Assembly: GCF_030161115.1 (NCBI RefSeq)
Contig: NZ_BSPQ01000015.1
Location: 62,001-126,000, forward strand
Direction of reading: 5' to 3'
DNA: 64,000 bases
DNA from: Psychromonas marina
Lineage (GTDB): Bacteria > Pseudomonadota > Gammaproteobacteria > Enterobacterales > Psychromonadaceae
Notes under the pieces: model-generated
The model's database searches: none
What the model was told of the DNA's origin: nothing
Seen by the model: only the letters and a program-made list of their open reading frames with translations
Shown here: positions 19,179-30,188 of the stretch, piece by piece
Numbering within the stretch: the first letter of the stretch is position 1
Layout of the letters: each line of letters begins with the position of its first letter
Made by a program: the position numbers and the translations under genes

Positions 19179-19342
19179 ATGGTGTTAGAGTCTATTTAGA
19201 CAGTAAGACTAAGTATTGTCTTATCTGATATAGTGAACCGAAGCCTTTCAATAAGATAATCGGATGTTTGCTTATTTTTATTCCCCTATTGATATACCGA
19301 CGCGGAACAACGGTAAACAATCTGAAATTGCTTAAAAAATAA
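19179..19342 (+). pseudogene. Decayed 3' end of a second EamA transporter gene
   Basis: From 19230 the plus strand reads EPKPFNKIIGCLLIFIPLLI, then YRRGTTVNNLKLLKK and a stop. The intact transporter at 16864-17745 ends EPMPLNKILGCLLIFSSLLI, YRRGTTINNLKVIKK. Upstream, MVLESI(stop)TV matches MVLEPIWTV of the intact gene, with a nonsense codon and a roughly 5-base insertion. This is a dead paralogue or duplicated end. Confidence 0.8.
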
Positions 19343-19388
19343 AACCGACTTTAGTAAAAATCAGCGTAAACACCATTAATGTCACTAA

Positions 19389-20093
19389 TTAGCGAGGCTT
19401 CTCATTAGCGCTCATTGATATATAACATTCCCCTTTCATAACCGAGTTAATAAGATCGTGAATAGAGGTTAATTTTCTTGGGAAATAGGTACCTTGACCC
19501 GATAGACTATCTGCATTATGCGTATCAGAACCGGCAGTCTGCAGCAAATCGTGTTGCTTGGCATAAGCCAGTGCGCTTTGATTATAACTAGGATGATCAT
19601 TTCCTGAGTTGATCACCTCTATCGCATCTATTTTATTAGCAAACAATCTTATTTTATCAATATAATCGCGCTCTCTAAAGGGATGTGCGTGTATTAAAAA
19701 ACCACCTGCTTGATGTACTTTTTTAAAATAAAGTTCCAGTGGCCAGGTGAGTAAATCGGGGTTATTTAAGAGGAATGCTTTGTCCAAACCATAAGTGAGA
19801 AAATCAGTGCCTTTATAGGTATATTCCCAACCAAAGAATACATCTAGCTTGAGTTGATGCGCAGCTTTTAGCGCATTTTCATATCCTAAACAGAACAGAT
19901 CTACTTTTTCTTCCCAAGGTAATGCTGAGTTAATGTTGCAGTTTCCATTAAAAAAATGATCCGTAATCACTACCCCGCTATAACCCGCTTTAGCATAGCT
20001 GTTTACAATTTCAGCGGCACTGCTAACAGCACACGCACTCACTTCAGAGGTGTGGCAATGGGTTTCATATTTATATGGGAAAAGTGAATTCAT
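19389..20093 (-). CDS. PHP-domain metal-dependent phosphoesterase
   Basis: This 234-residue PHP protein has the typical metal-binding motifs YETHCHTSEVSA (residues 9-20), VVITDHFFNG, FFGWEYTY, GGFLIHAHPFRE and TAGSDTHNAD near the C-terminus. Members are phosphoesterases, for example histidinol phosphatase-like enzymes or nucleases of small substrates. The substrate is unknown. It is not tightly linked to either neighbour. Confidence 0.85.
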   Translation of the reverse strand: MNSLFPYKYETHCHTSEVSACAVSSAAEIVNSYAKAGYSGVVITDHFFNGNCNINSALPWEEKVDLFCLGYENALKAAHQLKLDVFFGWEYTYKGTDFLTYGLDKAFLLNNPDLLTWPLELYFKKVHQAGGFLIHAHPFRERDYIDKIRLFANKIDAIEVINSGNDHPSYNQSALAYAKQHDLLQTAGSDTHNADSLSGQGTYFPRKLTSIHDLINSVMKGECYISMSANEKPR

Positions 20094-20214
20094 TATTTTC
20101 TCCTAGCAGGTTTTATTGATGGCAGTTAACTGATGCTCTGCAGCTCAAAACAGGCCTAAAATGAAATTTAAACCTGCTCTGTACTTACCCTATAGCGCAG
20201 TTAATATGAGGTGC

Positions 20215-22188
20215 TTATGCATATTTAAACTCTTCGATAATAGCGCGCTGTGCTTCCGAGATTGATTTTAAATTATGGCTAATTTGCGTCACTTCTTCGG
20301 TAGAGTTTAGTGTCTCCTCCGCGACTGATAAAATAGCAGACATATCTTGATTGAGGTTATTACAAACACTTGATTGCTCTGTGGTAGAGACACTGATCGC
20401 ATCGTTCAAGTCAGCAAGTACTGACACACGCTCATTAACTTGCTGAACCTGCGTTTGAATCAAGCTAAAACTGCCTACATTTTCCCTCATATTGTCGTTG
20501 CATAGGCTCATTTGCGCGACAGCTGACTGAATATCCTGCTGTAATGTTGCAATCACACCTTGTATCTCAGAGGTCGAGGCACTGGTTCGACGTGCCAATT
20601 GGCGCACCTCATCAGCAACGACGGCAAAACCTCGACCACTCTCGCCAGCTCTTGCTGCTTCAATCGCAGCATTGAGGGCCAATAAGTTCGTCTGTTCAGT
20701 AACATTGGTTATTACATCTAGGATAGAAAAGATGGAACCACTACTCTTCGATACTTTTTGCATCAATACCATGCCTTCTTGTAGCTCAATCGACAGTTTA
20801 TCATTGAGCACATAAGCATCTTGCGAAACGGTCACACACTCTTTAACATTTTGATCGATATTATTAACGAAGCCAGATGCCTTATCCGCTCGCTCAGCAA
20901 TATCACTGACGCTTAAATCCATCTCCGCTAACGCTTCTGATATCGAGTAACACACCTCTCTCTGGGTTTTCGATTTACTATGTAGCTCCTCACCTAAACG
21001 CAGGTTATCAACAGACGCGTTTTCAATACTGTCACTTTTCGTGGAGATTTCAGACACCGCCTTTTGCTGATTGCAAATAGCGCTATTTAAACGCTCGGCA
21101 ATCAATCCAAATTCATTACGTTTACGGTAAGTACAACGGACCGTTAAGTCACCTTCAGAAACACTGTTAAGGGTTGCAACAATCTGCTTAAGTGGCATTT
21201 TGATGGTGCGCTGTAACCATAAACTTGCCACTGAACAGCAGAGCAACACAATAAAGGTAGTGATATAACTGCTATTAACAACCACATCGATTTTATCCAG
21301 TGTTTGCGTTAGCTGAGAGGCAGTATTTGTTTGGCTTTGTTTCGACACGGCATAAATCTGCTGTTGGATCTGCTCAAGGTGTTGCTTGAATTCTTGTAAC
21401 TGCAGGTTACTGACTATTTTAAATTTCTGACGTTGTAGCTGAAGGTTTAAGACTCCCTGCTCTTCACTCATCTCCTTCAAAATCCAAGGGAGGTTGGTAT
21501 CAAGTTCTGTCTGCCCTTGTAGAGACTGTAAGCTGACTTTCAACTGGTTATATTCTTTAAAATCAGCAATAACATACTCTGCAGTGTCTTTATTAATCGT
21601 TAATATTTTAGCAATTTTTTCAATATCAACCGTATTGAAAGCGTGTATTGAATCGATCAACATCAACCCCACTTCCTCGGTAATCGAATCAAGCAACAGT
21701 TTGACAGGTACGGTCGCCTCTAATTGAAACTCCTTACCTATTAAGCTACTAAAGCGCTGTGACATCACCTGAAAGGCGGCCATTTTTTCATTAATGATGG
21801 CCGAATCTGATACCTCTTTAATACGTGAAACAATAATCGCATTTGCCATAGAAGATAATTGACGAGTTGTTTCAGAGGTTATATCGGTATTAGCGATTGA
21901 ATCAGTTGCTAATGACGCTGCTTGCAATTGAGTGAGGTTATTGTTTATTTCAGCAATATCGTGTGAAAAGAGTGATTGATTAACGAGGCTTTCAATCTGG
22001 TTAACCGAGTGATTAACATTGCTTGCACTTTGCAAGGTCGGAAAGGTTTTTTCAGTCACCTCAGCAATCGCTATTTTGGTGTTATTAAATTGTGCGGTAA
22101 AGGTGTAAGCCATCCCTAAAATAGCAATAATAAACAGCACAAAAGTGATCAAAAGTAAGCGGCTAATATTAAATCCAGAATGAATCAT
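20215..22188 (-). CDS. Methyl-accepting chemotaxis protein
   Basis: This 657-residue transmembrane receptor has membrane helix 1 at about 9-29 ([20 protein letters not shown]). A roughly 280-residue periplasmic helical sensor region follows, then helix 2 around [16 protein letters not shown] and a HAMP domain ([20 protein letters not shown]). The signalling hairpin tip [37 protein letters not shown] is canonical. No C-terminal CheR-binding pentapeptide is seen. The ligand is unknown; its position among sugar genes allows taxis to plant sugars but does not show it. Confidence 0.95.
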   Translation of the reverse strand: MIHSGFNISRLLLITFVLFIIAILGMAYTFTAQFNNTKIAIAEVTEKTFPTLQSASNVNHSVNQIESLVNQSLFSHDIAEINNNLTQLQAASLATDSIANTDITSETTRQLSSMANAIIVSRIKEVSDSAIINEKMAAFQVMSQRFSSLIGKEFQLEATVPVKLLLDSITEEVGLMLIDSIHAFNTVDIEKIAKILTINKDTAEYVIADFKEYNQLKVSLQSLQGQTELDTNLPWILKEMSEEQGVLNLQLQRQKFKIVSNLQLQEFKQHLEQIQQQIYAVSKQSQTNTASQLTQTLDKIDVVVNSSYITTFIVLLCCSVASLWLQRTIKMPLKQIVATLNSVSEGDLTVRCTYRKRNEFGLIAERLNSAICNQQKAVSEISTKSDSIENASVDNLRLGEELHSKSKTQREVCYSISEALAEMDLSVSDIAERADKASGFVNNIDQNVKECVTVSQDAYVLNDKLSIELQEGMVLMQKVSKSSGSIFSILDVITNVTEQTNLLALNAAIEAARAGESGRGFAVVADEVRQLARRTSASTSEIQGVIATLQQDIQSAVAQMSLCNDNMRENVGSFSLIQTQVQQVNERVSVLADLNDAISVSTTEQSSVCNNLNQDMSAILSVAEETLNSTEEVTQISHNLKSISEAQRAIIEEFKYA

Positions 22189-22813
22189 GGTAGGTCCTGT
22201 ATTTGATGCAATTTAAGGAGGCAAAAGTTCCAATGCTAATACCAAAGGAATTAATAAAGTGATCATTCTTGCTGGTTAAAATTATCCCTAACTGCGTTGT
22301 GAGTTTTGAAGTGAGAACAACTATCTCCTGCAACTCACGCCTTATTAGTAATAATTTTTCCTGCGCAAACTCTGATCACCTATTAAATTCCATTGGTATA
22401 ACTTCACCTAGTTCAATTTATGAAAAAACAGACAATAAAATCAGCACAAACACGTTTTAAACTGTATAAGGTTATTCCTTATTTATCATCAACTTGAATT
22501 CAACTATGAAGCAATCCATCAATTTCATCTTTATCATATTTTATAAACTGAGTGTGAATTTCTCCCCATAATCATTAAATGTGATTGGTCGCAAACAAAA
22601 AAACAAAGACATATAATTTATTTGTGCAGCCGATCATAAATAACCAGCATCACTAATGAGGATTATTTAAATAAAAGTAGGTAAATACAGCGGTAGTTGA
22701 TTGGATAAAGAAATGAAAAGAGAAGTTTAATTGTTTAGCTGCATAATACTATTGCGTTTAACATCAAATTCAAAAAAGGTTACTCGATAAGTAACCTCAT
22801 TCTGGTTAAGTCA
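22189..22813. other. Intergenic region with dispersed repeat copy A
   Basis: A 625-base gap contains a 161-bp palindromic repeat (22239-22399). The remaining 400 bases are AT-rich with no supported ORF. Confidence 0.5.
22239..22399. repeat. MITE-like palindromic repeat, copy A
   Basis: The ends are imperfect inverted repeats: ATACCAAAGGAATTAATAAA-GTGATCA at the left and TGATCACCTATTAAATTCCA-TTGGTAT at the right. Inner inverted arms occur around AACTCACGCC and CTGCGTTGTGAGTTT. Related sequences lie at 33292-33443 and, partly and reversed, at 37171-37330. It encodes no protein. Confidence 0.8.
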
Positions 22814-23797
22814 TCAATATTGTAAGCCAATCGCTTCTCTAACTTTATCTAATGTATTGATAAGGTCACGACTAAACTCAAAGGTCATGATATCGCTTTC
22901 TGTTTTACCTTGGCGTAATAATTCATTAAAGTGAGCAATTTCATAGCTATAACCGTTGCTTGTACAATTAAAATCAAGGGTTTGTTGATCCGCACCGTTA
23001 ATAAGGGTGACCGAAGAGGGACAATGGAATTCTCTGTTAATTTTGATCGTCCCTCGTTCGCAATGAAATATTGCTTCGCAGGGCGTTGATGCTAACAATG
23101 TTGATTTTAACAACGCGGTTGCACCATTTTTATAATTAAATACCATTGAGCAAGATGAGTCAGCACCATTATCAAAAAAGGTCGCTTTCTCTGTCGTTGA
23201 ATCGGGTAAACCAAGCGTCGAAAGGGCAACAAAAATAGGATAAATACCAATGTCTAACAGGCTTCCACCACCCAGGGATTTCTTAAACAGACGAGATCTT
23301 TCATCAAACTCACAACTAAAACCAAAATCGGCTTCAACTTTAAGTAACTTCCCATAGGTCTGGTTCGCTAATTCCTTTAATACAAATTGATAGTGTGGCA
23401 GGAAGTAAGTCCACATTGCTTCCATCAATAGTACCTTTTTTTCCTCGGCGACCGAAATCATACTGTTTACCTCAACAGCATTCATTGCAAATGGTTTTTC
23501 ACATAAAACAGCAATTCCCTGCTGCAAGCATAACAGTGTGTTTTCTTGGTGTAATGAGTGAGGAGTAGCGATATAAACGGCATCAACATTGGGGTCTTGT
23601 ACTAACGCCTCATAACTACTGTAAGCTTGAGTTGCTTGGTATTGTTGTGCAAAATCAGTTGCTTTTTCTTGGCTTCGTGAAGCAACGGCATACAATTCGC
23701 AACCATCAACCGTAAGCAGATCCTGTGCAAATTTATTGGCAATATTGCCTAGGCCAATAATGCCCCAACGAATATTTCTATCTGACTGTGATTTCAT
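22814..23797 (-). CDS. Gfo/Idh/MocA-family NAD(P)-dependent oxidoreductase
   Basis: This 327-residue protein has an N-terminal Rossmann motif IIGLGNIANKFAQDL (about 13-27) and CEKPFAMNAVEV, the family signature with catalytic Lys (about residue 97). A C-terminal alpha/beta domain follows (GGGSLLDIGIYPIFVALSTLG). Close relatives oxidise or reduce sugars such as D-xylose or act as dihydrodiol dehydrogenases. The neighbouring pentose genes favour a sugar substrate, but this is inference. It lies just downstream of the xylB-tal-tkt operon but past its terminator, so it is probably transcribed separately. Confidence 0.88.
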   Translation of the reverse strand: MKSQSDRNIRWGIIGLGNIANKFAQDLLTVDGCELYAVASRSQEKATDFAQQYQATQAYSSYEALVQDPNVDAVYIATPHSLHQENTLLCLQQGIAVLCEKPFAMNAVEVNSMISVAEEKKVLLMEAMWTYFLPHYQFVLKELANQTYGKLLKVEADFGFSCEFDERSRLFKKSLGGGSLLDIGIYPIFVALSTLGLPDSTTEKATFFDNGADSSCSMVFNYKNGATALLKSTLLASTPCEAIFHCERGTIKINREFHCPSSVTLINGADQQTLDFNCTSNGYSYEIAHFNELLRQGKTESDIMTFEFSRDLINTLDKVREAIGLQY

Positions 23798-23875
23798 CTT
23801 TTATTCCTTTAGATTAGCTAAAAATAGCCTCATTTGTCGTTTTATTACCCTTAATTTACACCGCTATTTTTGTTA

Positions 23876-23908
23876 AAAAAAAACCGATCTGTAATAAGAT
23901 CGGTTTTT
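23876..23908 (-). terminator. Terminator of the xylB-tal-tkt operon
   Basis: AAAACCGATCT pairs perfectly with AGATCGGTTTT around a 7-base loop, and on the minus strand it is followed by about nine T. It lies 18 bases past the tkt stop. Confidence 0.88.
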
Positions 23909-23926
23909 AATTTAGGTTACAAATGC

Positions 23927-25921
23927 TTATGCAAATAATTCGTTAGTTTTTTCAACGATATTTTCAACTGTAAAACCAAACATTTTAAACAGTTCATCTG
24001 CAGGTGCAGATTCACCAAATGTCGTCATACCGATGATCGCGCCATTAAGACCCGTGTATTTGTACCAGAAATCAGCAATACCTGCTTCAATCGCAACACG
24101 TGCAGTCACATCAGCTGGTAATACAGATTCACGATACAGTGCATCTTGCTTATCAAATAGATCCGTAGCAGGCATTGATACAACACGTACTTGCTTGCCT
24201 TTCGCAGTAAATTCAGCTGCTGCGGCAACCGCTAGCTCAACTTCTGAACCTGTCGCAATAAAGATAAGATCAGGTTTACCAGCACAATCTTTCAGGATGT
24301 AACCACCCTTCGCAATGTTAGCTAATTGAGCAGCATCACGTGGTTGTTGCGCTAAGTTTTGACGCGAGAAAATCAATGATGTTGGACCATCTTTACGCTC
24401 AATCGCGTATTTCCAAGCAACCGCAGATTCAACTTGGTCACAAGGACGCCAAGTGCTCATGTTGGGTGTTAAACGCAGTGATGCAATTTGTTCAACAGGT
24501 TGATGCGTTGGACCATCTTCACCAAGACCAATAGAGTCATGAGTATATACTTGGATGTTTTGAATTTTCATCAATGCAGCCATTCGCATTGCATTACGCG
24601 CATATTCCATAAACATCAGGAATGTTGCGCCGTAAGCAACAAAGCCACCGTGAAGCGCGATACCATTCATGATTGCCGTCATACCAAATTCACGCACACC
24701 GTAGTGAATGTAGTTGCCTGAGAAATCATCCGCGGTTAGTGATTTAGAACCAGACCACATGGTTAAATTTGATGGTGCAAGGTCGGCAGACCCGCCCATA
24801 AACTCAGGTAGCATTTTACCAAACGCTTCTAACGCATTTTGTGATGCTTTACGTGATGCGATGTTAGCTGGTGTTGCTTGAAGATCAGCGATAATAGCAG
24901 TCGTTTTCTCTTCCCACTCTGATGGCATTTCACCATTTACGCGGCGTTTGTATTCAGCTGCCAACTCTGGGTATTGTGCTGCATACGCTGCAAATTTCTC
25001 GTCCCACGCTGCTTCCTTAGCTGCGCCTGCTTGTTTCGCATCCCATTGCGCATATACTTCCGACGGAATTTCAAAAGGACCATGCTCCCAACCTAGTTTT
25101 TGACGTGCTGCTGCAATCTCTGCATCGCCTAGTGGTGCGCCGTGACAATCATGTGTTCCCTCTTTGTTTGGCGAACCAAAACCGATAATGGTTTTCGTAC
25201 AAATTAGGGTTGGTTTACCCGTTTCAGCTTTAGCGGCTTCAATCGCTGCGTTAATAGCAGCGGCATCGTGACCATCAACAGCTGGAATAACATGCCAACC
25301 ATAAGCTTCAAAACGTGCCGGTGTATCGTCAGAGAACCAACCTTCAACTTCACCATCGATAGAGATACCGTTGTCATCCCAAAATGCGATTAGCTTACCA
25401 AGACCCAAAGTCCCAGCTAATGAACAAACCTCATGCGAGATACCTTCCATCAAACAACCATCGCCCATAAATGCGTAGGTATTATGGTCAACAATCTCGT
25501 GACCTTGTTGATTGAACTGCGCAGCTAATGCACGTTCAGCCATTGCCATACCCACGGCATTAGCAATACCTTGTCCTAGTGGACCGGTTGTCGTTTCAAT
25601 ACCCGGTGCATAACCATACTCTGGATGACCTGGTGTTTTAGAGTGTAACTGACGGAAGCTTTTGATATCTTCAATTGACAGTTCATAACCGCTTAAATGC
25701 AATAAAGAGTAAAGCAGGATTGAGCCATGACCATTAGAAAGGACAAATCTGTCTCTGTCTAACCAATCTGGGTTGCTTGGGTTATGATTCAGGTGATCTC
25801 GCCATAATACCTCAGCGATATCAGCCATCCCCATCGGTGCGCCTGGATGACCTGAGTTCGCTTTTTGTACGCCATCCATGCTTAATGCACGAATAGCATT
25901 GGCTAAATTTTTACGGTTCAT
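23927..25921 (-). CDS. tkt: Transketolase (xylose operon copy)
   Basis: This 664-residue ThDP enzyme moves two-carbon units between pentose and triose/hexose phosphates. Visible features are [18 protein letters not shown] (residues 22-39), [29 protein letters not shown] with the ThDP-motif start, [27 protein letters not shown] with the ThDP-activating Glu region and [19 protein letters not shown]. It is last in the operon xylB-tal-tkt, 52 bases after tal, and handles xylulose-5-phosphate made by XylB. A close paralogue is encoded at 38346-40343. Confidence 0.97.
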   Translation of the reverse strand: MNRKNLANAIRALSMDGVQKANSGHPGAPMGMADIAEVLWRDHLNHNPSNPDWLDRDRFVLSNGHGSILLYSLLHLSGYELSIEDIKSFRQLHSKTPGHPEYGYAPGIETTTGPLGQGIANAVGMAMAERALAAQFNQQGHEIVDHNTYAFMGDGCLMEGISHEVCSLAGTLGLGKLIAFWDDNGISIDGEVEGWFSDDTPARFEAYGWHVIPAVDGHDAAAINAAIEAAKAETGKPTLICTKTIIGFGSPNKEGTHDCHGAPLGDAEIAAARQKLGWEHGPFEIPSEVYAQWDAKQAGAAKEAAWDEKFAAYAAQYPELAAEYKRRVNGEMPSEWEEKTTAIIADLQATPANIASRKASQNALEAFGKMLPEFMGGSADLAPSNLTMWSGSKSLTADDFSGNYIHYGVREFGMTAIMNGIALHGGFVAYGATFLMFMEYARNAMRMAALMKIQNIQVYTHDSIGLGEDGPTHQPVEQIASLRLTPNMSTWRPCDQVESAVAWKYAIERKDGPTSLIFSRQNLAQQPRDAAQLANIAKGGYILKDCAGKPDLIFIATGSEVELAVAAAAEFTAKGKQVRVVSMPATDLFDKQDALYRESVLPADVTARVAIEAGIADFWYKYTGLNGAIIGMTTFGESAPADELFKMFGFTVENIVEKTNELFA

Positions 25922-25973
25922 AATATTCCTATTTTTAAAAATTAATAATTTTAGTGATATCTATACATTTAAA

Positions 25974-26951
25974 TTAAGCTGTTTTTTTCGCAACACCCTG
26001 CACTAAAGCACTCAAGATCATCTCTTCTAATTTCACTTGGTCAACGGCAAAACCACGAATACCTTCTGCTAATTTATCAAAGGCCATTGGGTCTTGCTGA
26101 TGTGCCCATAGGAATTCTGATTGTGTGATTTTTTGCGGTTGTGCTTTCGTCGCACCGTTATCAACCAGTTTTGTCACTAATGGTTCGTTACATTCACTTA
26201 AATCTTGTAATAAAGCAGGGCTAATTGTTAGACGATCACAACCCGCAAGTTCTGTTATTTCACCCAGATTACGGAAACTAGCGCCCATCACAACGGTGTT
26301 GTAGCCATGGTCTTTGTAGTAGTTATAGATACTAGTCACAGAGATAACACCTGGATCTTCAGCAGCGTCAAAAGTACGACCCTCTTTAGCTTTATACCAA
26401 TCCATAATACGACCAACGAAAGGTGAGATAAGGTAAACGCCCGCTTCAGCACATGCACGCGCTTGAGCAAATGAGAATAAAAGCGTTAAGTTACAGTTGA
26501 TACCTTCTTTTTCTAAGATTTCAGCAGCACGGATACCTTCCCAAGTAGAGGCGATTTTGATCAAGATACGATCGTTACTCACACCCGCATCATTATATAA
26601 TTTGATCAATTTACGCGCTTTTAATACTGTTTCTTCTGTATTGTAAGAAAGACGAACATCGACTTCCGTTGAGATACGACCAGGAACAACCTTTAAGATC
26701 TCTTTACCAATATTAACCGCTAACATATCAGCAGTATCAACCACTTGTTGTGCTTGGTCATCGCTTTGTGCTTTAGCATAAGCAATCGATGCTTCGATCA
26801 ATGGCGCATAACTTTCAATTTGTGCCGCTTTTAAAATTAAAGATGGGTTGGTGGTTGCATCTTCTGGTTGATATTTAATAATCGCGTCAACTTCACCTGT
26901 ATCTGCTACTACTGTGGTCACTTTTTGCAATTGTTCTAATTGGTTTGTCAT
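25974..26951 (-). CDS. tal: Transaldolase (xylose operon copy)
   Basis: This 325-residue TalB-type enzyme transfers dihydroxyacetone units. The Schiff-base lysine is in [14 protein letters not shown]. Other motifs are DATTNPSL (30-37), [20 protein letters not shown] and [20 protein letters not shown]. It lies between xylB and tkt, giving one operon that converts xylulose to glycolytic intermediates. A paralogue lies at 45442-46392. Confidence 0.97.
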   Translation of the reverse strand: MTNQLEQLQKVTTVVADTGEVDAIIKYQPEDATTNPSLILKAAQIESYAPLIEASIAYAKAQSDDQAQQVVDTADMLAVNIGKEILKVVPGRISTEVDVRLSYNTEETVLKARKLIKLYNDAGVSNDRILIKIASTWEGIRAAEILEKEGINCNLTLLFSFAQARACAEAGVYLISPFVGRIMDWYKAKEGRTFDAAEDPGVISVTSIYNYYKDHGYNTVVMGASFRNLGEITELAGCDRLTISPALLQDLSECNEPLVTKLVDNGATKAQPQKITQSEFLWAHQQDPMAFDKLAEGIRGFAVDQVKLEEMILSALVQGVAKKTA

Positions 26952-27026
26952 ATTATCTAACTCTCTATAGTTTATATTACAAAGGTGGCATTAATCCTTA
27001 ACGCCCCCTATTGGTAGAAATTCGGT

Positions 27027-28478
27027 TTAAAAAAGATCTTTCACTTGTACATATAGTTTTTGGAATGTTGCACGTTTAGCCGCATAACTTGCATGGCTTT
27101 CACTATCCGGTGTATGGGTTTGGATTAACCCAGGTACTGGACATACATCTTCAACTTTTGCATTTTCCGTTGTACCTAAGTGTGCAAGACGTGCAGCACC
27201 CAGTGCAGGGCCAACATCACCACCAGCACGGTAAACAAGTTTCTTATTAAATACGTCTGCTAACATTTGACGCCAGTAAGGGCTTCGTGCACCGCCACCA
27301 ATCAATGAAATTTCATCAGGCTCATTACCAGTCACATGCAGCGCATCTAGACCATCAGCAAAAGCAAAGGCAACCCCTTCTAATACCGCTTTAGCTAATT
27401 CAGGACGCTTTGTTTCATGAGTCATACCAAAGAACACACCTTTTGCTTCAGGGTTGTTATGTGGTGTACGTTCGCCTGATAAGTAAGGTAAGAAAATAAC
27501 CTCAGAGTCAGCACTTGCTTCTGCTTCAATCTCAGCAAGCATCTCTGGTACACTTGCAGCACCGGTTAATTTAGCAACCCAATCAAGGCAAGAAGCGGCG
27601 CTTAAAATAACTGACATTGAATGCCAAGCAGCCGGTAATGCATGACAGAATGTATGTAACGCTGATTCAGGGTTTGCAGCAAAGCCATCGGTAACTGCAA
27701 AATAAACACCCGATGTCCCCAGTGAAAGCATTGCTTGTCCTGGTTGAGTAATACCAACACCAACAGCACCAGCTGCATTATCACCAGCACCCGCAATAAC
27801 AGGTACCTGTTTCATGCCCCACGCTTTTGCCACCTGTTCAGATAAAACGCCAGTGACATCACTGCCTTCATATAATTTAGGCATCTGTGCGCGTGTTAAT
27901 CCGGTTGCCGCTAATAGTTCATCATTCCAGTCACGTTTCGCAACGTCTAACCACAATGTACCAGCAGAATCTGACATATCAGAAGCAAAATCACCGGTCA
28001 TGCAGTAACGTAAGTAATCTTTTGGTAGTAATACTTTATCTATTTTTGCAAAACACTCTGGCTCATTATTTTGTACCCATTTCAATTTAGGTGCAGTAAA
28101 ACCAGGCATCATAATATTGCCAGTAATCTCTCTGCTTGTTGGTACTAATTGTTCAATTTCGAGACATTCAGCAGCACAACGACCATCATTCCATAAAATA
28201 GCAGGACGTAATATTTCAGCGTTGCTATCAAGTAATGTTGCACCATGCATTTGTCCAGCTAGGCCAATAGCAGTCACATTTGATAAGTCGATCTGCTTTG
28301 CGAGCCCTTTAACAGCTTGGTCCGTTGCACTCCACCACTCATTTGGATCTTGCTCAGACCATAGTGGAGCAGGTCGTGAAATAGAGATTGAAACCGTTTC
28401 AGTCCCTAAAATAAGTCCACTTTGATCAAGCAAAATGGCTTTAACTCCAGATGTTCCAAGGTCAATACCAATAAACAT
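27027..28478 (-). CDS. xylB: Xylulokinase
   Basis: This 483-residue FGGY-family sugar kinase (E. coli XylB 484) makes xylulose-5-phosphate. The N-terminal phosphate motif is FIGIDLGTSGVKAILLDQSG. The substrate region is GLAGQMHGATLLD, and WNDGRCAAEC and VPVIAGAGDNAAGAVGVG follow. C-terminal ATP motifs are SLIGGGARSPYWRQMLADVF and GGDVGPALGAARLAHLG. It is first of the xylB-tal-tkt operon and divergent from xylR. Confidence 0.97.
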   Translation of the reverse strand: MFIGIDLGTSGVKAILLDQSGLILGTETVSISISRPAPLWSEQDPNEWWSATDQAVKGLAKQIDLSNVTAIGLAGQMHGATLLDSNAEILRPAILWNDGRCAAECLEIEQLVPTSREITGNIMMPGFTAPKLKWVQNNEPECFAKIDKVLLPKDYLRYCMTGDFASDMSDSAGTLWLDVAKRDWNDELLAATGLTRAQMPKLYEGSDVTGVLSEQVAKAWGMKQVPVIAGAGDNAAGAVGVGITQPGQAMLSLGTSGVYFAVTDGFAANPESALHTFCHALPAAWHSMSVILSAASCLDWVAKLTGAASVPEMLAEIEAEASADSEVIFLPYLSGERTPHNNPEAKGVFFGMTHETKRPELAKAVLEGVAFAFADGLDALHVTGNEPDEISLIGGGARSPYWRQMLADVFNKKLVYRAGGDVGPALGAARLAHLGTTENAKVEDVCPVPGLIQTHTPDSESHASYAAKRATFQKLYVQVKDLF

Positions 28479-28920
28479 ACAACATTCCTTTTTATTTTTA
28501 TAAATGTGATAATTTGCTTTAATTTCTATTGCTTATAAAGCAAAGAGTAAGTATTTACATGAGATTAAATTCTCTCTGAAACAAAGAATACGTGTTGCTA
28601 GCGCCTATCTACAATTACGTTTTTTGGTACCCTCTTTCACTGATTTAGTGAACGTGTCATTGATCACAAACTCAGTAAATAAGAAGGCTTTATTGCTAGA
28701 AAAATGTCCTAGTTGGACTATGTATTGCTCAGTTAACATATTATGATTAAAAATCAGTTATTAAAGACGCTCAGTAAAGTCATTGAGTGCCTTGGTTTAC
28801 GTTATTAAAGTAGTACTTTCTTCCTGTCAGTAAATGATTACCGTGACTAACTGCTTTATAACCTTCTCATAGTTTTGAATGATAAGGACATCAATCGAAT
28901 TTTATTTAAAAGTGTTCCTA
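28479..28920. promoter_or_regulatory. Divergent control region xylB / xylR
   Basis: About 440 AT-rich bases must hold both promoters. An ATCACAAA half-site near 28663 could belong to a CRP site but the partner half is poorly spaced. No ORF is supported. Confidence 0.45.
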
Positions 28921-30138
28921 ATGAAAAATAACTACCGCATCACATTATTATTCAATGCTAACAAAGCATATGACCGTCAAATTATTAAAGGAATTGGAGA
29001 GTATCTACAAGCCACTCAGTGTCATTGGGATATTTTTTTCGAGGAGGACTTTTGTACCCATCTCGATAATATTCAGGAGTGGGTTGGTGATGGTATTATT
29101 GCCGATCTCGATAACCCTGAAATCGAACGACTATTATCGCAGTTAACGATTCCTGTTGTCGGTATTGGTAGCTCTTATCAAGATGAAGACGACTACCCTT
29201 TCATGCCTTACATCGCAACAGACAATACCAGCTTAGTCAGTAGTGCATTTAATCATTTAAAAGATAAAGGGTTAGAGAACTTTGCCTTTTATGGTTTACC
29301 TGAAAGTCATAACACCCGCTGGGCAGTAGAGCGCGAAAAAGCCTTCAATCAAATTATCGAAAATGAAGAATACAGTAGCTCAGTTTATCGCGGACACCGT
29401 ACTACACCGCAAACATGGCAAGATGATATGGGCCATTTAGCAGACTGGTTACAAAGTTTACCAAGCCCAGTCGGTATCATTGCAGTGACCGATGCACGTG
29501 CTCGACACCTACTACAGCAATGTGATCACCTTAATTTAATGGTACCCGATAAAGTCGCTATTATTGGCATCGATAACGAGGAGCTAACCAGTTATTTAAC
29601 CCATGTTTCACTCAGTACAGTAGGGCAAGGTTGTAAAAAAATGGGCTACGCTGCAGCAAAATTACTGCATAACCAATTAATCACCTCTAGTAAAAGTGAA
29701 ATAGTCGTTGATCCAGATGAGATAGAAACCGATATTACTTACCCGCGCATTATTGTACCTGCCGAAGAAGTATTTGAACGACAAAGCAGTGACTTTCAAG
29801 CCGTCAATGACCCTTACGTCATAAAAGCGATGCACTATATTCGTAATAACGCATTTAATGGTATCAAGGTTGATCAAGTATTAGACGCATTAACGATTTC
29901 TCGCTCAAACCTAGAAACCCGTTTTAAAGAGGAGCGAGGACATTCCGTTCATCAAGAAATTCATAACTCAAAATTGAAGCGAGCCTGTGAACTGTTAGCT
30001 TCAACAAATATCGCCATTGCAGAGTTACCTGCTTTGTGTGGTTACCCTTCTCTACAATATATGTACAGCGTGTTTAAGAAAGATATCAATATGACACCAA
30101 AAGAGTATCGTATCAGCCATGCTCATTCGTTATCTTAA
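28921..30138 (+). CDS. xylR: Xylose operon regulator, AraC family
   Basis: The start at 28921 gives 405 residues beginning MKNNYRITLLFNANKAYDRQ, aligning with E. coli XylR (392 residues, RITLLFNANKAYDRQ). An ATG at 28879 adds 14 residues; neither start has a strong ribosome-binding site. The N-terminal two-thirds is a xylose-sensing periplasmic-binding fold (FYGLPESHNTRWAVEREKAF, IIAVTDARARHLLQ, VAIIGIDNEELTSYL). The last about 100 residues carry two AraC helix-turn-helix motifs (VDQVLDALTISRSNLETRFK and ELPALCGYPSLQYMYSVFKK). It probably activates xylB-tal-tkt, xylA and the xylan genes. Confidence 0.95.
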   Translation: MKNNYRITLLFNANKAYDRQIIKGIGEYLQATQCHWDIFFEEDFCTHLDNIQEWVGDGIIADLDNPEIERLLSQLTIPVVGIGSSYQDEDDYPFMPYIATDNTSLVSSAFNHLKDKGLENFAFYGLPESHNTRWAVEREKAFNQIIENEEYSSSVYRGHRTTPQTWQDDMGHLADWLQSLPSPVGIIAVTDARARHLLQQCDHLNLMVPDKVAIIGIDNEELTSYLTHVSLSTVGQGCKKMGYAAAKLLHNQLITSSKSEIVVDPDEIETDITYPRIIVPAEEVFERQSSDFQAVNDPYVIKAMHYIRNNAFNGIKVDQVLDALTISRSNLETRFKEERGHSVHQEIHNSKLKRACELLASTNIAIAELPALCGYPSLQYMYSVFKKDINMTPKEYRISHAHSLS

Positions 30139-30147
30139 GGCATAAAA

Positions 30148-30168
30148 AAAGGCAGTTAAACTGCCTTT
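30148..30168. terminator. Bidirectional terminator between xylR and galM
   Basis: AAAGGCAGT pairs perfectly with ACTGCCTTT around a 3-base loop. A run of A upstream makes it a strong minus-strand terminator for galM as well as a site for xylR. Confidence 0.8.
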
Positions 30169-30188
30169 AAAATGGAAAGAATTATTCA

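Noticed and set aside
28655-28672. Candidate CRP site before xylB (TGTCATTGATCACA)
   Set aside because: The half-sites are only four bases apart and one is imperfect.
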